64,000 bases of DNA from Mactromeris polynyma (lineage: Eukaryota; Mollusca; Bivalvia; Venerida; Mactridae), in assembly GCA_032209605.1 (NCBI GenBank), contig JASFXZ010000035.1:3539001-3603000 (forward strand), read 5' to 3'. Positions within the stretch are counted from its first letter, which is position 1, and every line of letters starts with the position of its first letter. A model generated the notes under the pieces. The model did not search any database. It was given only the letters and a program-made list of their open reading frames with translations, and was not told where the DNA came from. Below, in pieces: positions 45,101-49,000 of the stretch. Both the position numbers and the translations under genes were made by a program.

Positions 45101-45495
45101 AATTTTTTGATATTTCTGTAAAAACCTGAACGAATTTAGACGGCCTAATCAAGATTATCGTTTTATGTATTGATTTCGCTTGAATGTTCCATGTGTTCGC
45201 AATGATATCACAGACCAACCGAATGTGTATGCCAGAAAAATGCATCTATGCTTTCTGTCAACTTTGACTGATAGTCATTTCATACCAATTACTGTACTTG
45301 TAATTTTCGCAAATATGTATGTCAGTCTGTTCGCAATATTAAAGCTGTTTCATTATTTTCCAGGTATTTCAAAGCATAAAGGCAGAGAACAAAGGCAAAG
45401 TGAAAGTATTCTTCTGTGGAGCACCTGCTTTAGGCAAAACTATCAAAGAAAATGCAGCGAAATATAGTTTTGCGTTTTCGAAGGAAAATTTCTAA
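5..45495 (+). CDS. NOX5: NADPH oxidase 5 (NOX5-like), 20-exon gene model
   Basis: Calcium-regulated NADPH oxidase that would pass electrons from NADPH through FAD and two hemes across a membrane to oxygen, making superoxide. Exons: 5-107, 21378-21738, 24353-24689, 25051-25187, 31451-31562, 32285-32435, 33093-33303, 34348-34534, 36115-36319, 36853-37058, 37615-37806, 38258-38390, 38751-38849, 39521-39555, 40016-40048, 42294-42389, 43122-43331, 43597-43773, 44581-44673, 45364-45495. All junctions are GT/AG, phases agree, and the total of 3210 nt gives 1069 residues plus stop. Seen in the product: polyQ start, unrecognised residues 36-312, EF-hand loops at 362-373, 398-409 and 442-453 after a degenerate first hand, heme ligand candidates H579/H593 and H676/H689, FAD motif HPFTISS at 767, NADPH motif GSGIGVTP at 890, FFCG at 1042, and C-terminal ENF. 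Human NOX5 has about 740-765 residues, so the extra length is nearly all N-terminal. Exon 1 is the least certain part: the ATG could be internal, because the window starts 4 nt upstream. Confidence 0.9.
207..250. repeat. MITE fragment, CAGTAAAACCTC family
   Basis: One end of the TA-flanked MITE family whose TIR reads ACAGTAAAACCTCAATAATA (here inverted, finishing at tttactgtat). Complete relatives are at 23978-24160 and 37163-37341. Confidence 0.6.
765..3419. mobile_element. Nested 2.65-kb element with long terminal inverted repeats
   Basis: Begins tagttgggagtccatcagg and ends with its complement. Similarity continues inward for roughly 370 bp on each side (about 776-1140 against 3040-3419), sharing blocks such as ggtatcaaaatgaagct and gtcaaaggtcaa. 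Flanks are consistent with a short ata/TA duplication. No protein-coding capacity is evident, so it is probably non-autonomous. Confidence 0.6.
3827..4811. mobile_element. 985-bp palindromic MITE with internal tandem core
   Basis: Starts tggtggcatattactgccac and ends gtggcagtaaaatgccacca, flanked by TA at 3825-3826 and 4812-4813. The inverted arms are about 190 bp. The centre (about 4010-4620) holds roughly four to five copies of a unit near 120 bp. Each unit has taagtggtaacacgaatctt at one side and its near complement at the other, with attcgcgaatt inside, so the core is itself palindromic. The TA target suggests Tc1/mariner-like mobilisation, by inference. Confidence 0.7.
7772..8004. mobile_element. 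MITE with TIR cgc.. tatttccagaaccc, copy 1
   Basis: Left end cgcagtatttccagaaccca; right end is the inverse (gagtaacggggttctcggcg). The interior (gagcttggaaagacggtttc, caataccaaatactcaaaa) is the reverse complement of the element at 44703-44912, which defines the family. Confidence 0.65.
8089..8258. mobile_element. Diverged CAGTAAAACCTC-family MITE
   Basis: Contains the family's landmarks: aagaccacctttgggacc, a ggtggcctta-attgaggttgaat centre, and a tgagacgttactgt right end. Both termini have decayed. Confidence 0.55.
9379..9522. repeat. About 51-bp tandem repeat, three copies
   Basis: Three successive copies of a unit containing ctttgtttacatgggcacga followed by aatattattgtgttt. They differ by a few substitutions (tacatggg/tacacggg). 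Confidence 0.8.
9884..10056 (+). mobile_element. tRNA-derived SINE, copy A
   Basis: The tRNA-like head has an A-box-like gtggacgagtggttaagg, an anticodon-arm-like tccgccttgtgagcggg and B box ggttcgaatcc. It continues into a body (ggtccgttctgatatggcca ... gaatcgggaag). The same head and body occur in reverse at 24781-24947. This is why it is called a SINE and not a tRNA gene. Confidence 0.75.
10580..11870. repeat. Dispersed element carrying the 41-bp satellite
   Basis: Its left flank (ttcgacaaaatattcttagt, tgacctacgcgccga) matches 14455-14660, and parts of its right flank resemble about 14740-14790. That second copy lacks the tandem array. The sub-block 10690-10905 (ending ggcgttccctgtaacaac) is shared with 26340-26555 and 63060-63125. 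Confidence 0.55.
11005..11834. repeat. 41-bp satellite array, about 20 copies
   Basis: Unit: cgccggtatctagcgtaagc followed by atagggaatacctgcatcaga. Copies differ mainly at gat/ggt and ggg/gga positions. The array ends sharply in unique sequence at 11835. Confidence 0.95.
12578..12720. mobile_element. MITE, TACAGTCGGAACTCG family, copy 1
   Basis: Starts tacagtcggaactcgtttat and ends caggtacgactgta, with a TA at each terminus and ttcgacaac / tccgaatact interior blocks. It resembles 40111-40245. A related diverged fragment follows at about 12920-13045. Confidence 0.65.
12728..12900 (+). repeat. Degenerate tRNA-like SINE remnant
   Basis: Contains gttgtagtggtcgagtaat and gcaagttcgagtctcat at A-box to B-box spacing. 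The arms do not fold convincingly, so it is treated as a decayed SINE head. Confidence 0.3.
14455..14660. repeat. Array-free copy of the element at 10580-11870
   Basis: Shares tttttgacaaaatatcctta, aatatgagaaaattgatgtt and cctgacctacgcgccgag with 10590-11012. At the place where the other copy enters its 41-bp array, this one continues into unrelated sequence. Confidence 0.6.
15248..15330 (+). repeat. tRNA-like SINE head, degenerate
   Basis: Shows A-box-like ttagctcagtcggtagagcg and an anticodon-arm-like stretch, but the B box is damaged (gttcggaatcag). Not called as a functional tRNA gene. Confidence 0.4.
15535..15780. repeat. 40-bp tandem array, about 6 copies
   Basis: Unit: gctgcttgctgctcatactg then ctgacagtagtagtcacaat. 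Copies are almost identical, so the expansion is recent. Confidence 0.95.
15812..16125. repeat. cacgatttcaacttc-type short tandem block, copy 1
   Basis: Degenerate repeats of cacgatttcaacttcacgaa/ttcacgattt, preceded by ggtggtgacattttagct. Sister blocks: 28070-28330, 30325-30400 and 37375-37570. Confidence 0.75.
16240..16293. repeat. 18-bp triplicate
   Basis: Three adjacent copies of cacgatatcacccacgt (last copy cgccc). Confidence 0.85.
17406..17495. mobile_element. Short CAGTAAAACCTC-family MITE
   Basis: Left TIR acagtaaaacctcacttaaa and right TIR ttatttacgttttactta, with ccagttttcaagggtc between. An internally deleted family member. Confidence 0.65.
17695..18443. repeat. 34-bp tandem array, 22 copies
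   Basis: Unit: tcttacccacccgatatata followed by catgtacgaggtac, counted 22 times by the gatatatacatg core. Variants are mostly ccc/cac. The unit lacks stop codons in all three plus frames, and 34 is not a multiple of 3, so long ORFs (up to about 300 codons) cross it. They are by-products of the repeat, not genes. Confidence 0.97.
18836..18912. repeat. CAGTAAAACCTC-family MITE fragment
   Basis: Starts tacagttaaacctcaataat and contains cccttgggacccttgaaaac. The right half is missing. Confidence 0.6.
19296..19432 (-). mobile_element. tRNA-derived SINE-like element
   Basis: Read on the minus strand: tagctcaatcggtagagtg, an anticodon-arm-like cgctttgagtgcggg, and B box gggttcgatc, followed by a non-tRNA tail (gcgtcatacc ... 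gaaaagggtactgatag). The B box runs directly into a T-rich stretch, so the 3' acceptor arm is absent. Confidence 0.5.
19766..20204. mobile_element. TIR element with attcgaatattcg ends
   Basis: Left end gggatttcaacgggatattc and right end, inverted, ggggatgtcaacgaacggc. Both are followed inward by runs of gaatattcg. A fragment of the same family is at about 39905-39960 (gggatgtcaacgaatgtacg). Confidence 0.5.
20200..20324. repeat. 34-bp hairpin, 57-bp loop
   Basis: Arm 20200-20233 (ccccttcgctcattttgtac...) and arm 20291-20324 are reverse complements with one mismatch in 34. The loop contains two further direct repeats of aaggggattttgtccacctt-type sequence. Related pieces continue to about 20410. 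Confidence 0.85.
21378..21738 (+). CDS. NOX5: NOX5 exon 2: unrecognised N-terminal region
   Basis: Acceptor attacag before 21378, donor gtaaat after 21738; phase 1 in, phase 2 out. Encodes about 119 residues (36-154), mixed charged and hydrophobic, with a Trp-containing central part (SHWLTEYS, QAWHVKRYL) and a basic end. I do not recognise a domain, and mammalian NOX5 has no counterpart. It is tied to the gene by phase continuity on both sides. Confidence 0.8.
21957..22208. repeat. About 84-bp tandem triplication
   Basis: Three copies beginning cttacgtaacatttgacgta and containing tatggctttgctatttgc. They lie in NOX5 intron 2. Confidence 0.85.
22295..22470 (-). repeat. Dispersed repeat, empty-site copy of the 445-6035 flanks
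   Basis: Its reverse complement carries agatggtcggcgcaatttga followed without interruption by ccgaaattcagtggatttc. In intron 1 these two blocks are separated by 5.6 kb. Confidence 0.65.
23050..23379. mobile_element. Long CAGTAAAACCTC MITE plus shared flank
   Basis: The MITE runs 23123-23379 (tacagtaaaacctcaattaa ... attgaggttttactgta) and contains an internally duplicated section (aacacaatattcaagtc twice). The flank 23050-23122 and the first part of the MITE recur in reverse at 25687-25815. Confidence 0.75.
23978..24160. mobile_element. CAGTAAAACCTC-family MITE, complete
   Basis: 183 bp from tacagtcaaacctcgataat to ggtgttttactgta, ending in TA at each side. The interior has gaggttgaataaagagcaaa. 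The TA target and CAGT-type ends fit a Tc1/mariner/pogo-type non-autonomous element (inference). Confidence 0.8.
24353..24689 (+). CDS. NOX5: NOX5 exon 3: acidic, Ser/Asn-rich linker
   Basis: Acceptor tgtttcag, donor gtacta; phase 2 in, phase 0 out. Encodes residues 156-267, rich in Ser, Asn, Asp and Glu, with little predicted structure. Probably a disordered N-terminal linker. Confidence 0.8.
24781..24947 (-). mobile_element. tRNA-derived SINE, copy B
   Basis: Reverse complement of the copy at 9884-10056 over head and body: ccgagtggttaaggcatccg, ggttcgaatcccgatag, ttctgatatggccggttgg and gaatcgggaag at the end. The anticodon loops differ (tgg here, tgt there), as expected for drifting SINE copies. 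Confidence 0.75.
25051..25187 (+). CDS. NOX5: NOX5 exon 4: linker before the EF-hands
   Basis: Acceptor tttttcaag, donor gtatgt; phase 0 in, phase 2 out. Encodes residues 268-312: acidic start, then a basic segment (RGIVKKGTIVDRISRSAK). A 6.3-kb intron follows. Confidence 0.8.
25687..25815. repeat. Inverted copy of 23050-23180
   Basis: The reverse complement is nearly identical to 23050-23180, including both the MITE start and unrelated flank (ggtgaccttgggacaatcag). The two copies are about 2.6 kb apart in inverted orientation. Confidence 0.8.
26340..26555. repeat. Dispersed repeat ending ggcgttccctgcaacaac
   Basis: Shares tggtcggc/tgtcggct..., ggaggcatt and ggggcgttccctgcaacaac with 10690-10905 and 63060-63125. 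The short ORFs across it are not conserved between copies. Confidence 0.55.
27571..27828. repeat. About 63-bp tandem repeat, 4 copies
   Basis: Each copy contains agaatcatttgttcagactc and a ggatattatcgccttaaaca block. The copies are diverged. Confidence 0.85.
28070..28330. repeat. cacgatttcaacttc block, copy 2, forming an inverted repeat
   Basis: The left half repeats cgatttcaacttcatgaatt and gagttgaactaaatgaaatca. From about 28230 the motif runs inverted (gtgaattcatgaagttgaaa), giving a hairpin. It ends in aaaatgtcacc, the same terminus seen in the 15812 and 37375 copies. Confidence 0.75.
30325..30400. repeat. cacgatttcaacttc-family fragment (inverted)
   Basis: Three degenerate units of gatttcgtgaagttgaaatc type. 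Confidence 0.6.
30843..31063. mobile_element. CRE-containing MITE, copy 1
   Basis: Right end aagaagaggttggaaatcgt-acagcggcg; left end is its diverged inverse (gcgcagctatgggatttacaacctcttc region). The interior has gtacatggtgacgtcacatg and aatgacgtcactt, i.e. two TGACGTCA palindromes. Copy 2 is at 36540-36743. Located in NOX5 intron 4. Confidence 0.7.
31451..31562 (+). CDS. NOX5: NOX5 exon 5: first EF-hand region
   Basis: Acceptor tcacaatcag, donor gttcgt; phase 2 in, phase 0 out. Residues 314-350 include WLEWIEIKFRDIAGDDGEID, which matches the degenerate first EF-hand of NOX5 (IAGxDGEI). The loop lacks a full set of calcium ligands, as in the family. Confidence 0.93.
31763..32215. mobile_element. 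hAT-like MITE with internal E-box array
   Basis: TIR acggtggcatagaagtgaca at the left and its inverse ending atgccaccgt at the right. Flanking 8-bp direct repeats tggtgtct (31755-31762) and tggtgtca (32216-32223) match at 7 of 8, which fits a hAT-type duplication. Most of the interior is the 22-bp array. Located in NOX5 intron 5, ending 70 bp before exon 6. Confidence 0.75.
31832..32148. repeat. 22-bp tandem array with CACGTG in each unit
   Basis: Unit: aactatcacgtgaccatgac + tt. There are 14 intact CACGTG sites and one degenerate unit (cacgttcc) at the end. CACGTG is the canonical bHLH E-box; function here is not shown. Confidence 0.95.
32285..32435 (+). CDS. NOX5: NOX5 exon 6: EF-hand 2 and start of EF-hand 3
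   Basis: Acceptor attgcag, donor gtttgt; phase 0 in, phase 1 out. Residues 351-400 (SFFAERFFELFDQDQSGTIE...). EF loop 2 is DQDQSGTIELGE, a complete 12-residue calcium loop. The intron cuts EF loop 3 after DAD. Confidence 0.96.
32630..32705 (+). repeat. tRNA-like SINE head
   Basis: gttgctcagtcagtagagc (A box) and cgggtttgagacccg (altered B box and T-arm). Lies in NOX5 intron 6; probably a SINE remnant. Confidence 0.4.
32868..32942 (-). repeat. tRNA-like SINE head, minus strand
   Basis: Reverse complement shows a B-box-like cgttcgagtc preceded by a degenerate D and anticodon region. Low similarity to a working tRNA. Confidence 0.3.
33093..33303 (+). CDS. NOX5: NOX5 exon 7: EF-hands 3 and 4
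   Basis: Acceptor tttacag, donor gtttgt; phase 1 in, phase 2 out. Completes loop 3 (DADGSGSIDREE, residues 398-409) and encodes loop 4 (DADESGTITFEE, 442-453), then GVIENLTIS as in NOX5. Three of the four hands have complete ligands. Confidence 0.96.
33818..34068. mobile_element. MITE with TIR cgtattcacaaacac
   Basis: Left arm cgtattcacaaacacgttaa-gactgaaactcag; right arm is its inverse (ctgagtttcagtcttaaagt-gtttgtgaatacg). About 250 bp, in NOX5 intron 7. Confidence 0.8.
34348..34534 (+). CDS. NOX5: NOX5 exon 8: first transmembrane segment
   Basis: Acceptor ccttccag, donor gtatga; phase 2 in, phase 0 out. Residues 472-533: AAQWLKPP, a basic stretch (KKSKSRLRYF), then hydrophobic helix 1 (YFLLYWIVNIVLFAVAMW), as at the start of the ferric-reductase-like domain. 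Confidence 0.94.
34645..35620. mobile_element. Second acggtggcat-TIR element, with an inserted LINE fragment
   Basis: Left TIR acggtggcatagtggtgaca and right TIR ending atgccaccgt belong to the family at 31763-32215. Between them lie a (taag)n run at about 34705-34730 and a minus-strand LINE remnant. No convincing 8-bp duplication is visible at this copy. Confidence 0.6.
34700..35597 (-). pseudogene. Non-LTR retrotransposon (LINE) 3' fragment, frameshifted
   Basis: Minus-strand reading gives a reverse-transcriptase C-terminal tail: QFRTGILPLRIETGRYCG, then a zinc-knuckle-like CKLC ... HFLFDC near 35110-35200. Upstream sequence (35214-35597) continues in another frame, so the ORF is broken. 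The 3' end runs into (ttac)n repeats, typical of LINE tails. Family inferred from the Cys/His motif only. Confidence 0.6.
35719..35925 (+). mobile_element. tRNA-derived SINE with central domain
   Basis: The tRNA head is well kept: gctccagtggtaaaacgctg, anticodon arm ctggacttgtaatccag (TGT, Thr-like) and B box ggttcgattcc. The body follows (tttcggacgagactttaaaa, accgaggtcccgtgta, gcacgtaaaagaaccagggg). That head-body layout is SINE-like; the exact family is not assigned. Confidence 0.65.
36115..36319 (+). CDS. NOX5: NOX5 exon 9: transmembrane helices with heme histidines
   Basis: Acceptor tatcatttcag, donor gtaagt; phase 0 in, phase 1 out. Residues 534-601 include ARGCGLCLNFNC, a hydrophobic helix, HVLPLDQHILFH, and IVHSVAHIIN. 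H579 and H593 lie 14 apart, the spacing of a NOX heme-ligand pair. Confidence 0.97.
36384..36535. repeat. Dispersed repeat, copy 1
   Basis: Shares tgtacatggtgttaaaagc, accaataattcat and ttgaataagtttaggaaat with 44352-44500. Both copies lie in NOX5 introns. Confidence 0.6.
36540..36743. mobile_element. CRE-containing MITE, copy 2
   Basis: Same family as 30843-31063: aagaaacagcaacatgcgat, gtacatggtgacgtcacatg, aatgacgtcacttaaagaag, right end cgtacagcggcg. The left TIR is decayed. Located in NOX5 intron 9. Confidence 0.7.
36853..37058 (+). CDS. NOX5: NOX5 exon 10: extracellular loop and helix
   Basis: Acceptor ctcgcag, donor gtagtg; phase 1 in, phase 0 out. Residues 603-670: an acidic loop (AAEDEEEDGDGDS), then GVGYVGGSAFITGWLLDIIL and CSMPFVRRSGHFQ, matching the RRSGHFE motif of NOX5. 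Confidence 0.95.
37163..37341. mobile_element. CAGTAAAACCTC-family MITE, complete
   Basis: From tacagtaaaacctcaataat to gaggttttactgta, with TA on both sides inside attatat sequence. In NOX5 intron 10. Confidence 0.8.
37375..37570. repeat. cacgatttcaacttc block, copy 4
   Basis: aacttcacgaattcacgatt-type units that turn inverted near 37510 (cattaagttgaattcgcgaa), ending tgaaatgtcaccaccagg. It ends about 45 bp before the exon 11 acceptor. Confidence 0.7.
37615..37806 (+). CDS. NOX5: NOX5 exon 11: distal heme histidines
   Basis: Acceptor tttacag, donor gtaatt after tctggt; phase 0 both sides. Residues 671-734: VFYWSHMLYVPFWILVLMHGPHFWKW. H676 and H689 lie 13 apart, as in NOX enzymes. It ends in VEEVNLLPSG, continuing as VTHL in the next exon. 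Confidence 0.97.
38258..38390 (+). CDS. NOX5: NOX5 exon 12: FAD-binding motif
   Basis: Acceptor cattttag, donor gtaacg; phase 0 in, phase 1 out. Residues 735-778: FRYKPGDYIFIQIPEIAQYE and WHPFTISSAPE, the conserved HPFT flavin site. Confidence 0.97.
38751..38849 (+). CDS. NOX5: NOX5 exon 13: flavin domain continuation
   Basis: Acceptor cattacag, donor gtgagt; phase 1 both sides. Residues 780-811: HIWLHVRSAGHWTNKLYEYF, close to the NOX5 family (WLHIRSxGxWTxxLYE). Confidence 0.96.
39521..39555 (+). CDS. NOX5: NOX5 exon 14: 35-nt microexon
   Basis: Acceptor tattttacag, donor gtaagt; phase 1 in, phase 0 out. Encodes KSSKRFEKFER, a basic part of the linker between the flavin and NADPH halves, where human NOX5 has its basic, Ser-rich regulatory insert. 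Confidence 0.8.
40016..40048 (+). CDS. NOX5: NOX5 exon 15 (candidate): 33-nt microexon
   Basis: Acceptor ctcgttcag, donor gttaca; phase 0 both sides, so it could be skipped without a frameshift. Encodes DEAGNNNAENE, acidic, unlike the basic exons beside it. Confidence 0.55.
40111..40245. mobile_element. MITE, TACAGTCGGACCTCG family, copy 2
   Basis: tacagtcggacctcgtgtat at the left and acgaggtccgactgtta at the right; the interior resembles 12578-12720. NOX5 intron 15. Confidence 0.75.
41328..41432. mobile_element. 105-bp palindromic MITE
   Basis: Left cctaaataccacagatctat-gcacca; right is its inverse (tggtgcacgtaaaccagata-tggtatttagg). The centre (tcgcggcgaaatctcgctgc) also folds on itself. 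Confidence 0.75.
42294..42389 (+). CDS. NOX5: NOX5 exon 16: basic linker
   Basis: Acceptor ttcttgtag, donor gtaagt; phase 0 both sides. Encodes residues 835-866, strongly basic with Ser/Thr (YSRRKTTTKAVRGSTTR, KTKEKNKVVKVK). It corresponds in place to the regulatory, phosphorylated insert of human NOX5. Confidence 0.85.
42390..42740. repeat. 58-bp array that repeats the exon 16 donor
   Basis: Six units starting gtaagtaatgctcccaagcc or gtaggtaatgctcccaagcc and ending aaattaag. Each unit end/start rebuilds the exon-end context ttaag/gtaagt. Reading on past the true donor meets a stop within the first unit (tgg tga). Confidence 0.92.
43122..43331 (+). CDS. NOX5: NOX5 exon 17: NADPH-binding motif
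   Basis: Acceptor acttcag, donor gtaata; phase 0 both sides. Residues 867-936: CFVDGPYGTGTREVF, HAVLIGSGIGVTPMASILQS, then a Cys-rich CPECEH insert as in NOX5 (CPSCQH). Confidence 0.97.
43597..43773 (+). CDS. NOX5: NOX5 exon 18: NADPH domain
   Basis: Acceptor attacag, donor gtaagt; phase 0 both sides. Residues 937-995: LDFIWINRDQKSFEWFLTLL and QMHMYMTAAQKKTDMKGIGL, near-identical in pattern to NOX5. Confidence 0.97.
43784..44057. mobile_element. CAGTAAAACCTC-family MITE with expanded interior
   Basis: Begins tacaataaaacctcaattaa right after exon 18 and ends gaggtattactgta. The block acctcaataataagaccacc is repeated about eight times at the left side. Confidence 0.8.
44352..44500. repeat. 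Dispersed repeat, copy 2
   Basis: Direct-orientation partner of 36384-36535 (gtacatggtgttaaaagcta, gattgaataagtttagga). Confidence 0.6.
44581..44673 (+). CDS. NOX5: NOX5 exon 19
   Basis: Acceptor acattacag, donor gtttgt; phase 0 both sides. Residues 996-1026: IALDLMYEKRQRDLITGLKT, then GRPDWNK, the NOX motif preceding the last NADPH loop. Confidence 0.97.
44703..44912. mobile_element. MITE with TIR cgc..tatttccagaacccc, copy 2
   Basis: Left cgccttatttccagaacccc, right inverse ggggttctggaaataatgcg. Partner of 7772-8004. NOX5 intron 19. Confidence 0.75.
45364..45495 (+). CDS. NOX5: NOX5 exon 20: C-terminus and stop
   Basis: Acceptor attttccag; phase 0 in. Residues 1027-1069: KVKVFFCGAPALGKTI and the terminal ENF before TAA (45493-45495). 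Ending in Phe is typical of NOX enzymes. Confidence 0.97.
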   Translation, partial: VFQSIKAENKGKVKVFFCGAPALGKTIKENAAKYSFAFSKENF

Positions 45496-45614
45496 AACGC
45501 AGCCACAGGATGTTAAAATATGATTTGTACTTCATGGAAACTCGTAATTTATTGTACATGTATAGGGGTATAGGGTGCTATATCAGAGTATTGTATCATC
45601 TATGCAAGACGGTG

Positions 45615-45750
45615 TATAGTGTGAAACCTCAATGATAAGACCACCAATCGTTCTGACGAAACCCGATCGTAGTTGTGAGCTAAAGTATGGAAACGATACA
45701 AAAACCCGGTCCATTAAAACCCGGTCTTATTAATGAGGTGGTCATTAGAC
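45615..45750. repeat. CAGTAAAACCTC-family remnant
   Basis: gaaacctcaatgataagacc and ggtcttattaatgaggtggt remain. It lies in the probable NOX5 3' UTR. Confidence 0.5.
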
Positions 45751-46031
45751 TGAAGATATATTGCACAATTTTCACGTCCGATTATGACGAAACTTGTCAC
45801 GCATATATCCTAATATGAAAACCGGGATAGAAGCATCAGAGACATTTCTTGAGCGAACGTTACGAGTACGTCCTTTACGTAAAAAGTGGTCAGCTCGGCG
45901 TGCGTTATGTTTATTTGCTATGTAAACTTTGACTGTTTTATGTGTGGTTGTTATCTAAAATATGTACAGTCATGTAGAATATTGTTTTGCTTTATTTTGA
46001 TATATGTTTTATTTTTCTACTCCAAAGATTC

Positions 46032-46037
46032 AATAAA
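46032..46037 (+). terminator. NOX5: Candidate NOX5 polyadenylation signal
   Basis: AATAAA about 540 nt after the NOX5 stop codon. Position fits a 3' end, but no transcript evidence is available. Confidence 0.35.
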
Positions 46038-46039
46038 TA

Positions 46040-49000
46040 ATAGGAACAACAGAGCTGACCCAATTCGAAAAAAATAAGCACTTCCACAACGACATTAATG
46101 TTTATGAATATGGTAAAATATTAAGGCACCAGTCAGTCTTTTAAGAATACGCAACGCTTGTGGCTGATAAATTCCTTTAGATACCGTTATTTGTTAATTA
46201 AAAAATAAGCTTTTCTTTAACTTCTATGCATGCATTCAGTGGTGTGTGGTTGACATTGATGAATTTGCAATTATTACATTTTTTTTGTAATTCTGAATCA
46301 TGCTAGAACTATGATTTTAAAAATACGCACACAAAGAGTTGCCATGCATGTAAGCTCCCAACAGTGCTTTGATTCCCGCTCTGTTGTAGTCATACCCTGA
46401 AGGAGAGCACTAATATTGCGGGACGAACACTTTGTAGTTTTCTAGATTTTGTCAATAGTCCATGTGTTTCCCTTTTCTCACATGTTGTTGGTTTTGATTT
46501 AACTAACGTGTCAAGTTTTATTTTTAGAATGGTATGTTCTATTTAATTCTTTACAAGGGCGTATTTGTTATTTTTGTGTAAGTCCGGTGACACTCGGGTT
46601 ACTTCCGGTCAAGCGATTAAACCTCCACGACAGCACGATCCCAATATTTAGAATGTGGTAAAACGAGAATACAATTTAAATGATGGTAGAAATAACACGA
46701 GTTTCAAAGAATATTGTCGTTTACCGGTTTCCGTAAATGGAACAATCCAATCTAAAAATAGAACAGATATATCAAAAAAATGTATGTTTATATTTAACAT
46801 TTTTTTATATATTTTATGTATATTTTATTACATATTTTACGAATTATTTATATTGTTTGAAAAGCTGTTTTGTGACATTTTCAAAAATACACAAAATGTA
46901 TTGTTTATATAAATTGTTTGTATAATCACGGACATATTGCCGTGGTGTATTAATGATCCATGTATATGTAGTGATATTAGAAACTTTATATTTGATACAA
47001 TTTCGTTGTACATACGATCTGAACTTTCATCTTGCAATGCACTCTTTTCTTGGACATCCATTTCTGAAAGAAAGTCAACTATCCATCCATGCAAAGTCAT
47101 CTGGGTAAATTGCATCACCTTCTTTGCTGTGGAACATTTCGTTTCTTTTCAGATTTGTATGTTTTAAGTTTAAATATATTTATTTTCTATCTTTTAAAAT
47201 GATTTTATATCAATCATTCTCTATGACTGCTTCCTATGTTACTTACCGGTGCACAGGGGAAATCCAGGGCCTGTGATGTTTCTGCTGAAAGCTTGCCCCA
47301 CTCAAAGCATTATGTAGTCAAGTTTATACATGGGTGCGTTTCATAAAAAATACTAGGAGCGAAATGTTAGGCACGAAAACTAGCGCACTTAGGAGCGTTG
47401 CTGTGTGCGTTTCATTAAACTATCCTAGGATCCTCATGTGGAGAAGTTGCCGGCTCCTTGTGGAAGGGTAAGTTAGTACTGGTTAGAACTCAGTCCAGGA
47501 AAAACTGGTTAGGTGAACCATATATAACTGAAATATCGTTGAGAAACAGCGTTAAATCCGATGAAACAATCAAAGACAGACCAAGAGGCGGGACCTGTCA
47601 TAGGGTGAATCACTCGACCACAGTGTTGATTACTTAGTAACCCGTCATGTTGATTACTTAGTAACCCCAATCATGTTAGTCATTTGTTCGCATAACACTG
47701 TATACTGTAGGCAAATTGTAACTAACACGAATGTTATTAGCAGTAACACACATGCTTCGTTCATTGTCCATGCAATGGTTTATCCATTCAATTATACATA
47801 TTTATATATTCAAATGGCTGCACATTTAATACATGTATTTAAGAATAGACAATTGTACAGACCTAACGACCCCAGAATCATGCCATCCATACCCAGACCA
47901 ACAACAATGCACTTAGTAAACACTCATTGGAAATTACATTTTCTGCGCATCACATGTTAAGACATCTTGAGAGATTCAGTAGAGGCTGATGGAAGTACGT
48001 TTATGGTCAATCAATACAATAAATATATTATTCCACGACAATTAATACCTTCTTGAAAAGTGGTTTCCAATTGCCCTGCACACATTACCAAGTATACGGG
48101 AGCAGGAGAACATCGACACACCGTGGATGTCTGCAACCTCAGACAAGAAATCATCTTTGTATAGAAACCTTAAGGTTACAAGAACCTGAAATGAAAGAGC
48201 TGAGTATGATGTAACATCCGTATTGCTTACATCACTAAAGATGTCATAGATCCGTCATGCTTACACTTTGACAGAAGAAATACTTAAGTATGTCCATCTT
48301 GTTTAATACAAATCTTTTCCAATGAACTAGTATTGCAATAGCACGCTCCGATCCGGAAATGAAAATTGAAACATGTTCGAAATCCAGTGTCTGAAATCAT
48401 GTTTGTCCAAGTCCGTCAAATTATACATGAAGAACAGAGTTGCCTGCTTGCGTTGTCGTTTTAGCCAGACACAAAGGTATCGTAACCTGCAATGGAAATC
48501 ATCCCAAAAAGTTTGGACAACGAAGGCAGAGGGTACTCGAGTTATCACGTGGACAAGGACTTCCACGATATGGTCAATTTGATTTTCACCTTTGACCCCG
48601 TGACCCTAAATCAATACGCTTCATCTACAATGGAAATCATCCTACCAAGCTAATACTTGAAATGCCAAAGGCTACTAGAGTTATCGCATTGAAATTACCA
48701 TCTGACTGAAATTGGTAAATCTGCTAAATCAATCTAAAAAGACCCTCATTTCTTATGTGTTCAGTATGAAATCGAGAAATATGAAACAATTGCTAATATA
48801 TTGTACCAACAGAAGCTGCAATGCTAATGAGGAATATAACAAAAGGAATACATAATTAGATAAATCAATCTTTATTTAGACTTAGGCTAAGAGTACATCG
48901 TCGCAAAATACAATTTTACAACTTATACAACATACTGAGGTGATGTTTACATCCTATACAGTACAAATGATTCTGTTCAATAATTGTGAACTGATGGCTG

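Noticed and set aside
45180..45467. 95-codon ORF spanning the last NOX5 intron
   Set aside because: It is in a different frame from exon 20 and covers the intron; it has no family features.
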